Shown: in pieces, positions 63,028-64,000 of the stretch
How the letters are laid out: each line of letters opens with the position of its first letter
How positions within the stretch are numbered: the stretch's first letter is position 1
Assembly: GCA_900766825.1 (NCBI GenBank)
Contig: CAAFWU010000070.1
Coordinates: 1-64,000 of the forward strand
DNA length: 64,000 nucleotides
Origin: Bacteroidales bacterium
GTDB taxonomy: Bacteria > Bacteroidota > Bacteroidia > Bacteroidales > Marinilabiliaceae
Direction: 5' to 3'
The notes under the pieces: generated by a model
Seen by the model: the letters and a program-made list of their open reading frames with translations, nothing else
Told to the model about the DNA's origin: nothing
Databases searched by the model: none
Made by a program: the position numbers and the translations under genes

Positions 63028-64000
63028 CTACTTGGTGAAGCCAGCTTTGAGGCGGTTAATCTCCTCGTCGGTCAGGTAGCGCCAGTGACCACGGGGAACG
63101 TTGAGTTTGGTCAGACCGCCATAGAACACACGGTCCAGTTTCTCAACGTTGTAGCCCAGATGTTCGAAGATGCGGCGGACAATACGGTTGCGACCCGAGT
63201 GGATAACGATGCCCACTTGAGTGCGGTCGCAATTGTCCACATAACTTACCTCGTCGGCTGCAATGAAACCATCCTCGAGGTCCATACCGTGCACAATCTG
63301 CTGCAAGTCTGCCTCCTGAACTGGCTTGTCGGTGAAGACGTGGTAGATCTTACGAACCTCGTAGCTGGGGTGCATAAGCTTCTCGGCCATCTCGCCATCG
63401 TTGGTCAAGAGGAGGACACCTGTGGTGTTGCGGTCCAAGCGGCCCACGGGGAATATGCGCTCGGTGCAAGCGTTGGCCACAATGTCCATTACGGTGCGGC
63501 GTCCCTCGGGGTCATCGGTGGTGGTCACGGTATCTTTGGGCTTGTTCAGCAGAACGTATACCTTCTTCTCGGCCTGAAGGACCTTGCCTTCATACTCCAC
63601 AGTGTCGGTGCTCTTTACGGTTACGCCCATCTCGGTGATGACGTTGCCGTTGACCTTAACGAGGCCTTTCTTGATGAGTTCATCGGCTTCGCGACGGCTG
63701 CAGACACCGCTCATGGCAATGTAGCGGTTGAGACGCAAGGTCTCGGGCATGGTCTGCATGTCGGGATCCTGACCGTTGAGTTCCATCTCGCTCTCGTTGT
63801 CGAAGAGTTTATGGTCTACGCGGTAAGCCGCACCACGCTTGGCGGTGTCGCTATAGAGCCAGTGCTGACGGGGCTGCTGATGACCTCCCATGGGACGGCG
63901 ACCGCCTTGCATTGGGCGACCTCCTTGCATGGGACGACCTCCCTGACGACGGTTGTCGCCTCCGCGGTCGAAGCCACGGCGCTGCTGGCCATAGGGACGG
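63028..64000 (-). CDS. 23S rRNA pseudouridine synthase (RluB/RsuA family), N-terminus beyond the window
   Basis: At least 324 residues, cut by the right edge. S4 RNA-binding domain (about 65-125 of the visible part from Met at 63930: LRLNRYIAMSGVCSRREADELI), then the catalytic core with FPVGRLDRNTTGVLLLTND (catalytic Asp) and HSGRNRIVRRIFEHLGY. The reading frame stays open to 64000 with an Arg/Gly/Gln-rich low-complexity stretch (GFDRGGDNRRQGGRP and more), so the real N-terminus lies outside. Such RG-rich extensions are frequent in Bacteroidetes RluB proteins. It converts uridine to pseudouridine in ribosomal RNA. Confidence 0.92.
   Translation of the reverse strand, partial: RPYGQQRRGFDRGGDNRRQGGRPMQGGRPMQGGRRPMGGHQQPRQHWLYSDTAKRGAAYRVDHKLFDNESEMELNGQDPDMQTMPETLRLNRYIAMSGVCSRREADELIKKGLVKVNGNVITEMGVTVKSTDTVEYEGKVLQAEKKVYVLLNKPKDTVTTTDDPEGRRTVMDIVANACTERIFPVGRLDRNTTGVLLLTNDGEMAEKLMHPSYEVRKIYHVFTDKPVQEADLQQIVHGMDLEDGFIAADEVSYVDNCDRTQVGIVIHSGRNRIVRRIFEHLGYNVEKLDRVFYGGLTKLNVPRGHWRYLTDEEINRLKAGFTK

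Overview
The window looks like chromosome of a gut or oral Bacteroidales bacterium (Prevotella, Paraprevotella or Muribaculaceae-like; genus not resolvable by eye). The main evidence is a SusC/SusD glycan locus, a 286-residue primary sigma factor of the Bacteroidetes type, a FecR/TonB-receptor/DUF4249 locus, DUF3078, DUF3467 and DUF4143 proteins, a type IX secretion tail, many lipoproteins with Cys followed by acidic residues, and promoter motifs of the Bacteroides form TAnnTTTG. I saw no rRNA, tRNA or CRISPR array.

Layout. 1-715: gene-free, full of short palindromic dispersed repeats. 716-11382 (minus): a polysaccharide utilization locus, in transcription order susC, susD, a surface glycan-binding lipoprotein, a multi-TIG lipoprotein and a GH26 mannanase-like lipoprotein. 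A divergent AraC-type regulator (11687-12571) faces it. The GH26 reading frame is broken inside its signal peptide by a run of eight G (C on the plus strand), which suggests phase variation. 12801-14400: a RhuM-Fic fusion protein and a decayed IS4-type transposase. 14647-16931: gmd-fcl for GDP-L-fucose. 17159-18741: an XRE-ImmA/IrrE regulator with a PIN-domain partner interrupted by an in-frame UGA. 19146-20006: rpoD, followed by a duplicated terminator/hairpin unit. 20594-24897 (minus): exbB-exbD-tonB-lptG-LRR lipoprotein. 25260-29423 (plus): thioesterase, a 1107-residue AlbA_2 protein, DUF3467. 29523-33499 (minus): PqqD-like protein, HPr-kinase-like protein, S24/S26 peptidase and ABC exporter, resembling a peptide-modification and export cassette with no obvious cyclase. 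33680-34693 tsaD; 34893-39596 tamB; 39732-40598 a secreted protein of unknown function; 40707-42365 an AAA/PD-(D/E)XK protein. 42702-49025 (plus): acidic small ORF, fecR, TonB receptor, 30-residue membrane peptide, DUF4249 lipoprotein, trxB. 49133-59529: nspC, DUF3078, DUF4143 ATPase, a secreted nuclease/phosphatase, a beta-helix lipoprotein and a GH43 arabinanase with a T9SS tail. 59630-60961: GNAT and SGNH hydrolase. 61173-62784: AbiE-type toxin/antitoxin. 63028 to the right edge: a 23S rRNA pseudouridine synthase cut by the window.

How it fits together. SusC/D and the TonB receptor at 44090 need the energy supplied by ExbB/ExbD/TonB, encoded in the same window. LptG and TamB serve outer-membrane biogenesis. 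The GH26 and GH43 enzymes point to plant mannan and arabinan use. Accessory elements (RhuM-Fic, PIN/ImmA, AbiE, transposase remnant, two AAA ATPases) sit between housekeeping genes; the AbiE and PIN/ImmA stretches are visibly more AT-rich than their neighbours. The points most worth following are the G8 switch, the PqqD/HPrK/S24/ABC cassette with its structured spacer, the UGA-interrupted PIN gene, and the micro-ORF in the TonB receptor operon.
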